A stretch of 5,599 nt of DNA, taken from Chloroflexota bacterium. GTDB lineage: Bacteria; Chloroflexota; Anaerolineae; VGOG01. A program made the translations under genes and the position numbers. The notes below the pieces were generated by a model. The model was given only the letters and a program-made list of their open reading frames with translations. It was not told where the DNA came from and made no database searches. Where the stretch lies: positions 1-5,599 of the forward strand of contig JAUWYT010000135.1 in NCBI GenBank assembly GCA_030615705.1. The letters run 5' to 3'. Of the stretch, positions 1 through 4,715 are shown piece after piece; positions within the stretch are counted from its first letter, which is position 1, and the number at the start of each line of letters is the position of its first letter.

Positions 1-1
1 G

Positions 2-59
2 GCTGAGCTCACGACGAAGTCTCAGGCGCTGAAACTAGGCCCTGAGGGACCTTCTCAGC
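2..59. repeat. Nested inverted repeats at left edge
   Basis: An outer pair, GCTGAG (2-7) and CTCAGC (54-59), encloses an inner perfect pair, CTCAGG (21-26) and CCTGAG (41-46). Read on the minus strand this could fold into a two-tier stem downstream of the 106-residue protein gene. No T-tract is visible before the window ends, so it cannot be called a terminator. It matches no riboswitch or small RNA that I recognise. The six-base arms are short enough that chance is possible. Confidence 0.3.
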
Positions 60-89
60 TTAAGACGTCGAATTCTATTCAGCGATCCT

Positions 90-410
90 CTATTCAACGC
101 CTTCGTATTCTTCCTTGCTTATGAACTGGCCGCCAGTAATCTCTCGCGAGATCACCCGACGTTGGGGATCGAAGGTCAGTTTCACCTCGATGGGCTCAAA
201 ACAGCGCTGACTGCCAATAAGTACCTTGCGCAAGACGTAGTCGGTGACACGTCCCTCATCGCTGTAGTTAGGCGTCGGGTCGTGCCTTAAGTCAATGCGA
301 GTCTTGATCTTCTCGCCGCACTTATCGCAGCACACGTAAACCCAAAGCACGTCGCCCTCCTCAGCACCTTTGGGTGATAACACGGATGCTATCTTCTTGA
401 AAAAGCTCAT
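90..410 (-). CDS. Small CxxC-containing protein of unknown function
   Basis: This encodes a 106-residue protein of unknown function. The ATG at 410-408 is preferred because GGAGG (422-418) lies exactly 7 nt upstream; a GTG two codons earlier would leave no room for a ribosome binding site. The N-terminus is short and basic (MSFFKK). It is followed by a beta-rich core with Cys27, Cys28, Cys31 (a CCDKC motif) and a lone Cys70 in SQRCFEP, which might bind a metal or be redox active. The C-terminus is acidic. There is no signal peptide and no convincing membrane helix, so it is probably cytoplasmic. I recall similar small uncharacterised proteins from Chloroflexota, but this is memory, not a search. 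It starts 34 nt after the glycosyltransferase stop with no terminator between, so the two are probably co-transcribed. The gene itself is well supported; its function is unknown. Confidence 0.85.
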   Translation of the reverse strand: MSFFKKIASVLSPKGAEEGDVLWVYVCCDKCGEKIKTRIDLRHDPTPNYSDEGRVTDYVLRKVLIGSQRCFEPIEVKLTFDPQRRVISREITGGQFISKEEYEGVE

Positions 411-444
411 CCTCACACCTCCACGAGTTTATGATGGACCGGTG

Positions 445-1965
445 TTACACTGGCATGAAGTAGGGAACGATGAACCTGAACAGGCAAATCAGGTCCAGTC
501 CCAATAAGCCCAGGTAGGGTAAAGCGAAAACTAAATCTTCGTGTTTCTCAGAGAGGACCGCTTTGATTCCGAAGGCTGCTGCCGCACCGCCCAGCAAAGA
601 GATGCTTAGCTTGTTGAAGTCCCCAGTTACCAAGCCCTTGGCTGCCAAGATCAGGATGCCTGCCAAGAACAAGAGGGCCGCTGCTCTGGCGTTGTCTCTG
701 GCTAATACCTCCCGCAGGCCCAAAGCGAAGGCCAGGCCAATGGGAACTAGAGCAGGGAAGAGATAGCGTCCTTGGTGCTGGACGAACTTAAGATTGTACC
801 AGAGATAGGAGAGCAAAGTTAAGAGAGCTGACAGAGCCAGGAGGCCAAGAGCCATTCTTTGAGGCGAAGATAACGTGCGCTGTCTGACATTTCTGATGAC
901 AAAGAGGACAAGGCCCAGCCCGACCACGGCACAGAGCAGAGCCAGGATCAAATAGATTCGTTCGTCTACCAGGATGCCCATCCAGCCGAACTGGGCCCAG
1001 AAGCTCCTGAAGGTGGTGAGGATGAATTCCTTGGCGAATCTGGTTGCGCCCAACTGGACCAGCCATTTCGCGGTACGAGGCTGGCGAATTACGATGGCAT
1101 CGTGTCTCTGCAGACCAAAGATGTCAAATCCGCCGTAGACTAGAACGTTGCGAAGGAACCAGGGAAGGGCGAGGAGGAGAGCAGGGAGCAGGATGCAGGG
1201 AGCAAGAAGCAGGAAGCGCCGGGCGAAGGCTTCGCCCTTGAGGGCTCGAGCCCGAAGGGTGGATTCTCGGTGTCGTTCCAGCCAACCTTCTCTGACAAGG
1301 ACTGCGGCCAAGGCCAAAGGAATCGCAACCAGGGTCGTTATTTTGGTCAGCAACCCAAGCCCTATCAGCACGCCCAGCCCAACGAATCGCCCAATCCCCT
1401 CATCGCCGTCTCTGACATACCTCACCAACATCCACAGAATCACCGCCAGAATCAATTCTGCCAGGGTGTCGTTATTCACCGCCGTGGTGATGGCGATATG
1501 CATGGGGACGAAGGCGACAAAGGCGGTCGTGCCGAGAGCCAGAGCCTCGTCTCTGGGGAAGATCTCTTTGGCGATGCGATAGGCCACCCAGAGCAGACAG
1601 CAGCCTAACAGGACGGAGAGCAGGCGGAGAGGTAATAGTCTTCCGGCGAAGAGTTTGTAGACAATAGTGGCCAGGACATAGTAGAGCGGCGGTTGATGGA
1701 ACTCGTAGCGGAGGGGCTCGATGGACATCTCAGGAGGGAATTGCTTGGCTTTGATCTCCTCCAGGTAATCGTGAGGGTAGTCACCCATCTGAAGGACGGG
1801 GAGGCGATAGTTCTCTGCCAGGTACTTGATGTAATTGTAATGGGCTGGCTCATCGGGCATCTGCCAGGGAGGTGTTTTGACAGCGTAGAGTATGCCTATG
1901 ACTAGATAGGCTACGATGATTAGCATCAACAACGAGCTCTTGGAACGGACAGACAGGTCGGGCAT
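445..1965 (-). CDS. GT-C type membrane glycosyltransferase (GT39/PMT_2 or DUF2142-like)
   Basis: This encodes a 506-residue integral membrane protein with roughly 11-13 hydrophobic helices. After the first helix (about 10-28) comes an extracytoplasmic loop with PDEPAHYNYIKYLAE (37-51). Its Asp38-Glu39 pair fits the catalytic acidic motif of GT-C enzymes, which transfer sugars from polyprenyl-phosphate donors on the outer face of the membrane. Further family-like signatures are QPPLYYVLAT (91-100), NNDTLAE (164-170), PWFLRNVLVYGG (268-279) and QGRYLFPALVP (398-408). The acceptor (lipid, polysaccharide or protein) cannot be told. The ATG at 1965-1963 follows GAGG (1975-1972) with a 6-nt gap. 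It is probably the first gene of a two-gene unit with the 106-residue protein. A basic loop at about 228-250 and the following helix are encoded by palindromic and heptamer-repeat DNA, described separately. The fold is a confident call; the exact subfamily is not. Confidence 0.82.
   Translation of the reverse strand: MPDLSVRSKSSLLMLIIVAYLVIGILYAVKTPPWQMPDEPAHYNYIKYLAENYRLPVLQMGDYPHDYLEEIKAKQFPPEMSIEPLRYEFHQPPLYYVLATIVYKLFAGRLLPLRLLSVLLGCCLLWVAYRIAKEIFPRDEALALGTTAFVAFVPMHIAITTAVNNDTLAELILAVILWMLVRYVRDGDEGIGRFVGLGVLIGLGLLTKITTLVAIPLALAAVLVREGWLERHRESTLRARALKGEAFARRFLLLAPCILLPALLLALPWFLRNVLVYGGFDIFGLQRHDAIVIRQPRTAKWLVQLGATRFAKEFILTTFRSFWAQFGWMGILVDERIYLILALLCAVVGLGLVLFVIRNVRQRTLSSPQRMALGLLALSALLTLLSYLWYNLKFVQHQGRYLFPALVPIGLAFALGLREVLARDNARAAALLFLAGILILAAKGLVTGDFNKLSISLLGGAAAAFGIKAVLSEKHEDLVFALPYLGLLGLDLICLFRFIVPYFMPV
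1181..1215 (+). repeat. Five tandem heptamers inside the glycosyltransferase gene
   Basis: Five consecutive 7-bp units on the + strand read GCAGGGA, GCAGGAT, GCAGGGA, GCAAGAA and GCAGGAA. Because seven is not a multiple of three, the units rotate through the reading frames. On the coding strand they give a Leu/Ala/Pro/Cys-rich stretch (about residues 252-263) that forms part of a membrane helix. The repeat is imperfect, so slippage may be old or suppressed. Confidence 0.8.
1221..1253. repeat. Two adjacent perfect palindromes in coding sequence
   Basis: GGGCGAAGGCTTCGCCC (1221-1237) is a perfect inverted repeat with a single central base. Four bases later GGGCTCGAGCCC (1242-1253) is a perfect 12-bp palindrome. 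Both are in frame in the glycosyltransferase gene and encode the basic cytoplasmic loop LRARALKGEAFARR (about 237-250), just before the heptamer-encoded helix. This resembles a short palindromic repeat element accommodated within a gene, but only copies elsewhere in the genome would prove that. Confidence 0.7.
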
Positions 1966-1982
1966 AGGCCACCTCGTAGGCT

Positions 1983-2011
1983 ATTTTACATCACTCCTCC
2001 CAAAAAGTAAA
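1983..2011 (-). promoter_or_regulatory. Putative sigma-70 promoter of the glycosyltransferase unit
   Basis: On the minus strand, TTTACT (2011-2006; 4 of 6 to TTGACA) and TAAAAT (1988-1983; 5 of 6 to TATAAT) are separated by exactly 17 nt. Transcription would start near 1976, giving a leader of only about 11 nt that begins at the ribosome binding site. The -35 box lies in the T-rich tail of the metG terminator, so the two signals overlap. Confidence 0.55.
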
Positions 2012-2035
2012 CCCCCGCTTGCGTTCGGCGGGGGT
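2001..2035 (-). terminator. Rho-independent terminator of metG
   Basis: On the minus strand, ACCCCCGC (2035-2028) pairs perfectly with GCGGGGGT (2018-2011) across a 9-nt loop. The stem is followed by a T-rich tail, TTACTTTTT (2010-2002). It lies 57 nt past the metG stop, as expected for a monocistronic metG transcript. Confidence 0.85.
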
Positions 2036-2043
2036 CTGTTCGT

Positions 2044-2074
2044 TAGTCCTTGGTCAGATGGTCGAGTGGTCAGG
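2044..2074. repeat. GGTC-family short tandem repeat, copy downstream of metG
   Basis: The + strand reads TAGTCCT, TGGTCAGA, TGGTCGAG, TGGTCAGG: one 7-mer followed by three related 8-mers. The first 12 bases, TAGTCCTTGGTC (2044-2055), recur exactly three times in the block upstream of metG. This copy sits between the metG stop codon and its terminator, so it would be transcribed as the metG 3' untranslated region. Confidence 0.75.
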
Positions 2075-2091
2075 GGACTGTGCCAGCGCGG

Positions 2092-3882
2092 TCATGCTCC
2101 AACTCCCAGCCGCGCCAGTTCCTCCTCCACGATGCTTTCGTCCAGTTTTTTGAAGAGCGGCTTGGGCTTACGCAAGACCTGGCCGGCCGGTAACTGGCTG
2201 GGAGCCCATTCTCCCTCTAAGCCGCTTCCATCGTAACGGAGAGCCTGGTGGGCTCCGTGGTCCTCCTGGAGGGTCTCGATGTACTGTTGGCCCATGATGT
2301 CCCCATCATAGCCCAGGAAATGGTGCAGTTCCTGGGATGAGAATGGCAAGAAGGGATAGAAGAGGGTCTTTAGCGAGTCTATCACCCGCAGGGCGACAAA
2401 TATGGTGGTGCCCGTCGCTTCCCGATCCTCTTTGATCTGGAACCAGGGGGATTTCTCGTTGAGGTAACGGTTGGCTTCGTGGGCCAGGGCCATGGCCTCG
2501 CCCAGGGCCGCTTTGAACTTGCAGCCATCCAGCAGTTGGCCGATGGGGTCAAAAGCGGCCTCCACTTTGTCCAACAGAGCCTGGTCTATTTCATCCAACT
2601 GGCCCGGCGCTGGTACCCGCTTGTCGAAGTTCTTGTAGGCGAAGGACAGAACCCGGTTGGCCAGGTTCCCCCAGGTAGCTACTAGCTCGTCGTTGTTGCG
2701 ACGCCAGAAGTCGGCCCAGGAGAAATCGGTGTCCCGGCTCTCAGGAGCGTTGGCAGTCAGGTAGTAGCGCAGCGGATCGGGGTCATAGCGCTCCAGGTAA
2801 TCGGGCAGCCAGACAGCCCAGTTGCGGCTGCCGGATATCTTCCGTCCCTCCAGATTCAGAAACTCGTTGGATGGCACGTCGTAGGGCAGGTTCAACGACC
2901 CTTCCTCAGCGTACAGCCGTTCGGTCCCCATCAGTATGGCTGGCCAGATGATGCTGTGGAAGGGGATGTTGTCCTTGGCGATGAAGTAAAAACTGCGGCC
3001 AGGCTCATACCACCACTCCTTCCATTTCTCTGGCTCCCCCGTTATCCTGGCCCATTCGATGCTGGCTGAGAGATAGCCGATCACAGCCTCAAACCAGACG
3101 TAGATGCTCTTGCCCTCGTAGCCCTGTACTTGGGGTGCAGGACAAGTGCCCTCCACTGGCACGGGAATGCCCCACTCTATGTCGCGGGTGATGGGCCGTT
3201 CTTGCAATCCTTCCTTAAGATAATTAAGGGTGAAGTTGTAGACGTTGGGCCGCCAGTACGTTTTATCCTGAACCCATTCCAGCAGTCGCTCGTTCAGGGC
3301 GGGGAGATCGAGGAAGAAATGCTCCGTCTCCCGGATCACGGGGCGGTGACCACAGAGCTTGCATATGGGGTCAATGAGCTCAATGGCATCCAGGGGGTGA
3401 CCACAGGCCTCGCACTGGTCGCCGCGGGCGTCCTCACTGCCGCAGTGGGGGCAGGTACCGTAGACGTAGCGGTCGGGCAGGAACTTGTGGCAGTTTTCGC
3501 AGTAGAGCTGCTGCGTTGTCTTCTGAAAGAGGTAGCCGTTCTCCAGGAGCGTCAGGAAAATGTCCTGAGCGACTCGGTGGTGGTTCTCGGTGTCCGTGTG
3601 GGTGAAGAGATCATAGGTCAGGCCCAGCTTAGTGAAATCGTCCAGGAAACTTTGATGATAGCGCTCAAAGACCTGCCGGGGGGAGATGCCCTCCTCGTCA
3701 GCCTTGACGGTGATGGGCGTGCCGTGGCTGTCCGAGCCAGAGACCATGAGGACATCGTTCCCTCTCAGACGCTGGTAGCGGGCGAAAATGTCCGCTGGCA
3801 GGTATACTCCACCCACATTGCCTACGTGGACGTATGACGATGAATAGGGCCAGGCAACGGCCACCAAGATCTTCTCCTCCAT
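2092..3882 (-). CDS. metG: Methionyl-tRNA synthetase
   Basis: This cytoplasmic class I enzyme charges tRNA-Met with methionine for initiation and elongation. The ATG at 3882-3880 gives 596 residues and has GGGAGG 7 nt upstream. A frame extension to 3939 would run through the promoter. Visible landmarks: AWPYSSSYVHVGN (10-22), holding the HIGH-type signature as HVGN (19-22); SGSDSHGTP (48-56); and a zinc-binding insertion with four CxxC pairs at Cys128/131, 144/147, 157/160 and 174/177, the double-knuckle type. RDIEWGIPVP (233-242) and KDNIPFHSIIWPAIL (303-317) are also present. The KMSKS loop reads KISGS (348-352), so its second lysine is Gly. The anticodon-binding alpha-helical domain follows DALRYY-like PDPLRYY (368-374). 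There is no C-terminal EMAP/Trbp111-type tRNA-binding domain, which accounts for its being shorter than the 677-residue E. coli enzyme. It has its own promoter and terminator, and no T-box leader is seen. Confidence 0.97.
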   Translation of the reverse strand: MEEKILVAVAWPYSSSYVHVGNVGGVYLPADIFARYQRLRGNDVLMVSGSDSHGTPITVKADEEGISPRQVFERYHQSFLDDFTKLGLTYDLFTHTDTENHHRVAQDIFLTLLENGYLFQKTTQQLYCENCHKFLPDRYVYGTCPHCGSEDARGDQCEACGHPLDAIELIDPICKLCGHRPVIRETEHFFLDLPALNERLLEWVQDKTYWRPNVYNFTLNYLKEGLQERPITRDIEWGIPVPVEGTCPAPQVQGYEGKSIYVWFEAVIGYLSASIEWARITGEPEKWKEWWYEPGRSFYFIAKDNIPFHSIIWPAILMGTERLYAEEGSLNLPYDVPSNEFLNLEGRKISGSRNWAVWLPDYLERYDPDPLRYYLTANAPESRDTDFSWADFWRRNNDELVATWGNLANRVLSFAYKNFDKRVPAPGQLDEIDQALLDKVEAAFDPIGQLLDGCKFKAALGEAMALAHEANRYLNEKSPWFQIKEDREATGTTIFVALRVIDSLKTLFYPFLPFSSQELHHFLGYDGDIMGQQYIETLQEDHGAHQALRYDGSGLEGEWAPSQLPAGQVLRKPKPLFKKLDESIVEEELARLGVGA

Positions 3883-3889
3883 TTTGAAT

Positions 3890-3895
3890 CCTCCC
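3890..3895 (-). promoter_or_regulatory. Ribosome binding site deciding the metG start
   Basis: GGGAGG on the minus strand is 7 nt before the ATG at 3882. It fixes the start at MEEKILVAVAWPY rather than at the in-frame ATG at 3939, which would add 19 residues not expected in this family and would begin in the -35 box. Confidence 0.85.
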
Positions 3896-3910
3896 TTACC
3901 TCTCACGATT

Positions 3911-3939
3911 ATTTTACCACAAACACAGCGGAAACTCAA
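3911..3939 (-). promoter_or_regulatory. Sigma-70-type promoter of metG
   Basis: On the minus strand, TTGAGT (3939-3934; 4 of 6 to consensus) and TAAAAT (3916-3911; 5 of 6) are separated by 17 nt. A TGG just before the -10 box fits an extended -10 element. The predicted start, near 3904, leaves a leader of about 22 nt, too short for a riboswitch or T-box. Constitutive expression is therefore the simplest reading. Confidence 0.7.
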
Positions 3940-3961
3940 GGCACGAGAGCAGTAGTTTCCA

Positions 3962-4036
3962 GGTCAGATAGTCATTGGTCAGGTAGTCCTTGGTCGGATA
4001 GTCCTTGGTCGGATAGTCCTTGGTCTGGCGGTCAGG
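3962..4036. repeat. Tandem 15-bp GGTC repeat upstream of metG
   Basis: Five consecutive 15-bp units on the + strand start at 3962, 3977, 3992, 4007 and 4022. The third and fourth are identical (GGTCGGATAGTCCTT), the first two differ slightly, and the fifth is degenerate. Each unit is itself an 8-mer (TGGTCRGR) plus a 7-mer (TAGTCCT), so GTC recurs every 7-8 bases. The block lies between the terminator of the 126-residue protein gene and the metG promoter and encodes no protein. Confidence 0.9.
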
Positions 4037-4098
4037 TGGTACGAAAAACTGAGAGACCACTTGACCGGGGACCATCAGACCATCCGGCCATCAGACCA
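4030..4098. repeat. Inverted counterpart of the GGTC repeat with hairpin
   Basis: From 4052 to 4098 the same octamer family appears on the opposite strand; minus-strand units include TGGTCTGA (twice), TGGCCGGA and TGGTCCCC. GGTCAGGTGGT (4030-4040) can pair with ACCACTTGACC (4056-4066). That gives 11 bp with one G-T wobble on the + strand, around a 15-nt A-rich loop. The whole 3962-4098 block is thus two converging arrays. It shows no transposase and no CRISPR-like spacers. Confidence 0.7.
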
Positions 4099-4100
4099 AA

Positions 4101-4134
4101 TGAAAAGGCCACCTGCGTGAGCAGCGCAGATGGC
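4101..4134 (-). terminator. Rho-independent terminator of the 126-residue protein gene
   Basis: On the minus strand, GCCATCTGCG (4134-4125) pairs with CGCAGGTGGC (4117-4108): 10 bp with one wobble and a 7-nt loop. It is followed by CTTTTCA. It lies 42 nt past the stop codon at 4177. The T-tract is short (four Ts), so termination may be partial. Confidence 0.7.
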
Positions 4135-4176
4135 TCTTGTTGAGAAAGCCACAGCCCAAGTGGTCGCTCTTTGGAT

Positions 4177-4557
4177 TTAGATGGCGCCAGGATTGTGAGC
4201 AGGGCTTGCTCTGTCAGAGGACTCGCCCTCTGCTATCCAGTCTAGCAGGAAGTCCGGGATGTCTGGATAACCTTGGCTGTGCGCAAACCTCAACGTGACC
4301 CCGAGGTGGAAGCTGTAGACCTCATCGGCAGTGAATTTCTCACCCTGGTAGAGATTCATCGGTAAATTGCTGACCACAACCCACCACCACTTCGGGGCTC
4401 TGCCCGACCAGGCTTCGCCAGGTGTGAAATCTACCCTGTAGACCCTGGCTTCGATTGGGTCGTCAGGCGGATTGAAAGAGGCCACCAGAGCCGGCTCCCC
4501 GGCTTTGCCCTCGGCCTCCGCCTCGACGTAATCTCTTACAGCCTCTTTTTCGTCCAT
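4177..4557 (-). CDS. Hypothetical protein, 126 residues, acidic, WWW motif
   Basis: I do not recognise this protein. The ATG at 4557-4555 is chosen because GGGGAG (4570-4565) lies 7 nt upstream; an in-frame TTG at 4572 would overlap that site. The protein starts with a charged helical stretch (MDEKEAVRDYVEAEAEGKAGE). A beta-like segment IEARVYRVDF (35-44) follows. Next is a Trp-rich strand, KWWWVVVSNLPMNLY (56-70), and then a region ending in DIPDFLLDWIAE (99-110). It has no cysteines, signal peptide or convincing membrane helix, and the C-terminal tail looks disordered (SSDRASPAHNPGAI). A strong promoter, ribosome binding site and terminator frame it, so it looks like a genuine, independently expressed single gene. 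Its neighbours, an MFS carrier and metG, say nothing about its role. It is probably a small soluble cytoplasmic protein. Confidence 0.8.
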   Translation of the reverse strand: MDEKEAVRDYVEAEAEGKAGEPALVASFNPPDDPIEARVYRVDFTPGEAWSGRAPKWWWVVVSNLPMNLYQGEKFTADEVYSFHLGVTLRFAHSQGYPDIPDFLLDWIAEGESSDRASPAHNPGAI

Positions 4558-4574
4558 GCTTACTCTCCCCAAAC

Positions 4575-4603
4575 AGTATACCAGATTTCAACCCCTTTGG
4601 CAA
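4575..4603 (-). promoter_or_regulatory. Strong sigma-70-type promoter of the 126-residue protein gene
   Basis: On the minus strand, TTGCCA (4603-4598; 5 of 6 to consensus) and TATACT (4580-4575; 5 of 6) are separated by exactly 17 nt. A TGG precedes the -10 box (extended -10). Transcription is expected to start near 4568, leaving a leader of only about 11 nt that begins with the ribosome binding site. Confidence 0.8.
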
Positions 4604-4693
4604 GAGTCAGAAAGCCATGCATCAAGACCCTTCGGTTTTCCGCACAGGCGGCTTTTCCTCAGAGCGGCTCAACCGCCCGGAGGCGTTCATCGG

Positions 4694-4715
4694 CGCGCTG
4701 ACCCTTTTCAGCGCG
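4694..4715. repeat. 8-bp hairpin spanning the MFS stop codon
   Basis: CGCGCTGA (4694-4701) and TCAGCGCG (4708-4715) form a perfect stem with a 6-nt loop, and one arm contains the MFS TGA stop (4710-4708). No T-tract follows on either strand, so it is not a standard intrinsic terminator, although it may protect or end the MFS transcript. The GC-rich stretch from 4641 to 4691 that follows has further short pairings (GGCGG at 4647-4651 with CCGCC at 4673-4677) but no clear terminator. Confidence 0.5.

Noticed and set aside
2..124. Tail of a + strand gene entering from the left (open frame from base 2 to the stop at 122-124)
   Set aside because: About 40 codons with no recognisable motif, overlapping the well-supported minus-strand gene; an open stretch of this length is expected by chance.
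1148..1608. Overlapping + strand open frames opposite the glycosyltransferase
   Set aside because: They are low-complexity or Arg/Ser-rich products of the antisense of a membrane-protein gene and of the heptamer repeat.
3130..3837. Long open frame (235 codons) on the + strand opposite metG
   Set aside because: It lies wholly inside a confidently identified metG, shows no domain, and its Val/Gly/Ala-rich composition is typical of the complement of a coding frame.
3883..3939. 19-residue N-terminal extension of methionyl-tRNA synthetase
   Set aside because: Its start codon overlaps the -35 box, while the internal ATG has an ideal ribosome binding site and gives the usual family N-terminus.
3962..4098. 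CRISPR array
   Set aside because: The units are 15 bp and contiguous, with no unique spacers of uniform length and no cas genes nearby.
3962..4098. Insertion sequence or MITE remnant
   Set aside because: No transposase fragment and no target-site duplication could be found; the inverted arrangement consists of degenerate octamers instead of defined terminal repeats.
3883..4176. T-box or other riboswitch controlling metG
   Set aside because: The predicted leader is about 22 nt, no T-box or SAM-riboswitch core is visible, and the hairpin at 4108-4134 is better explained as the terminator of the upstream gene.
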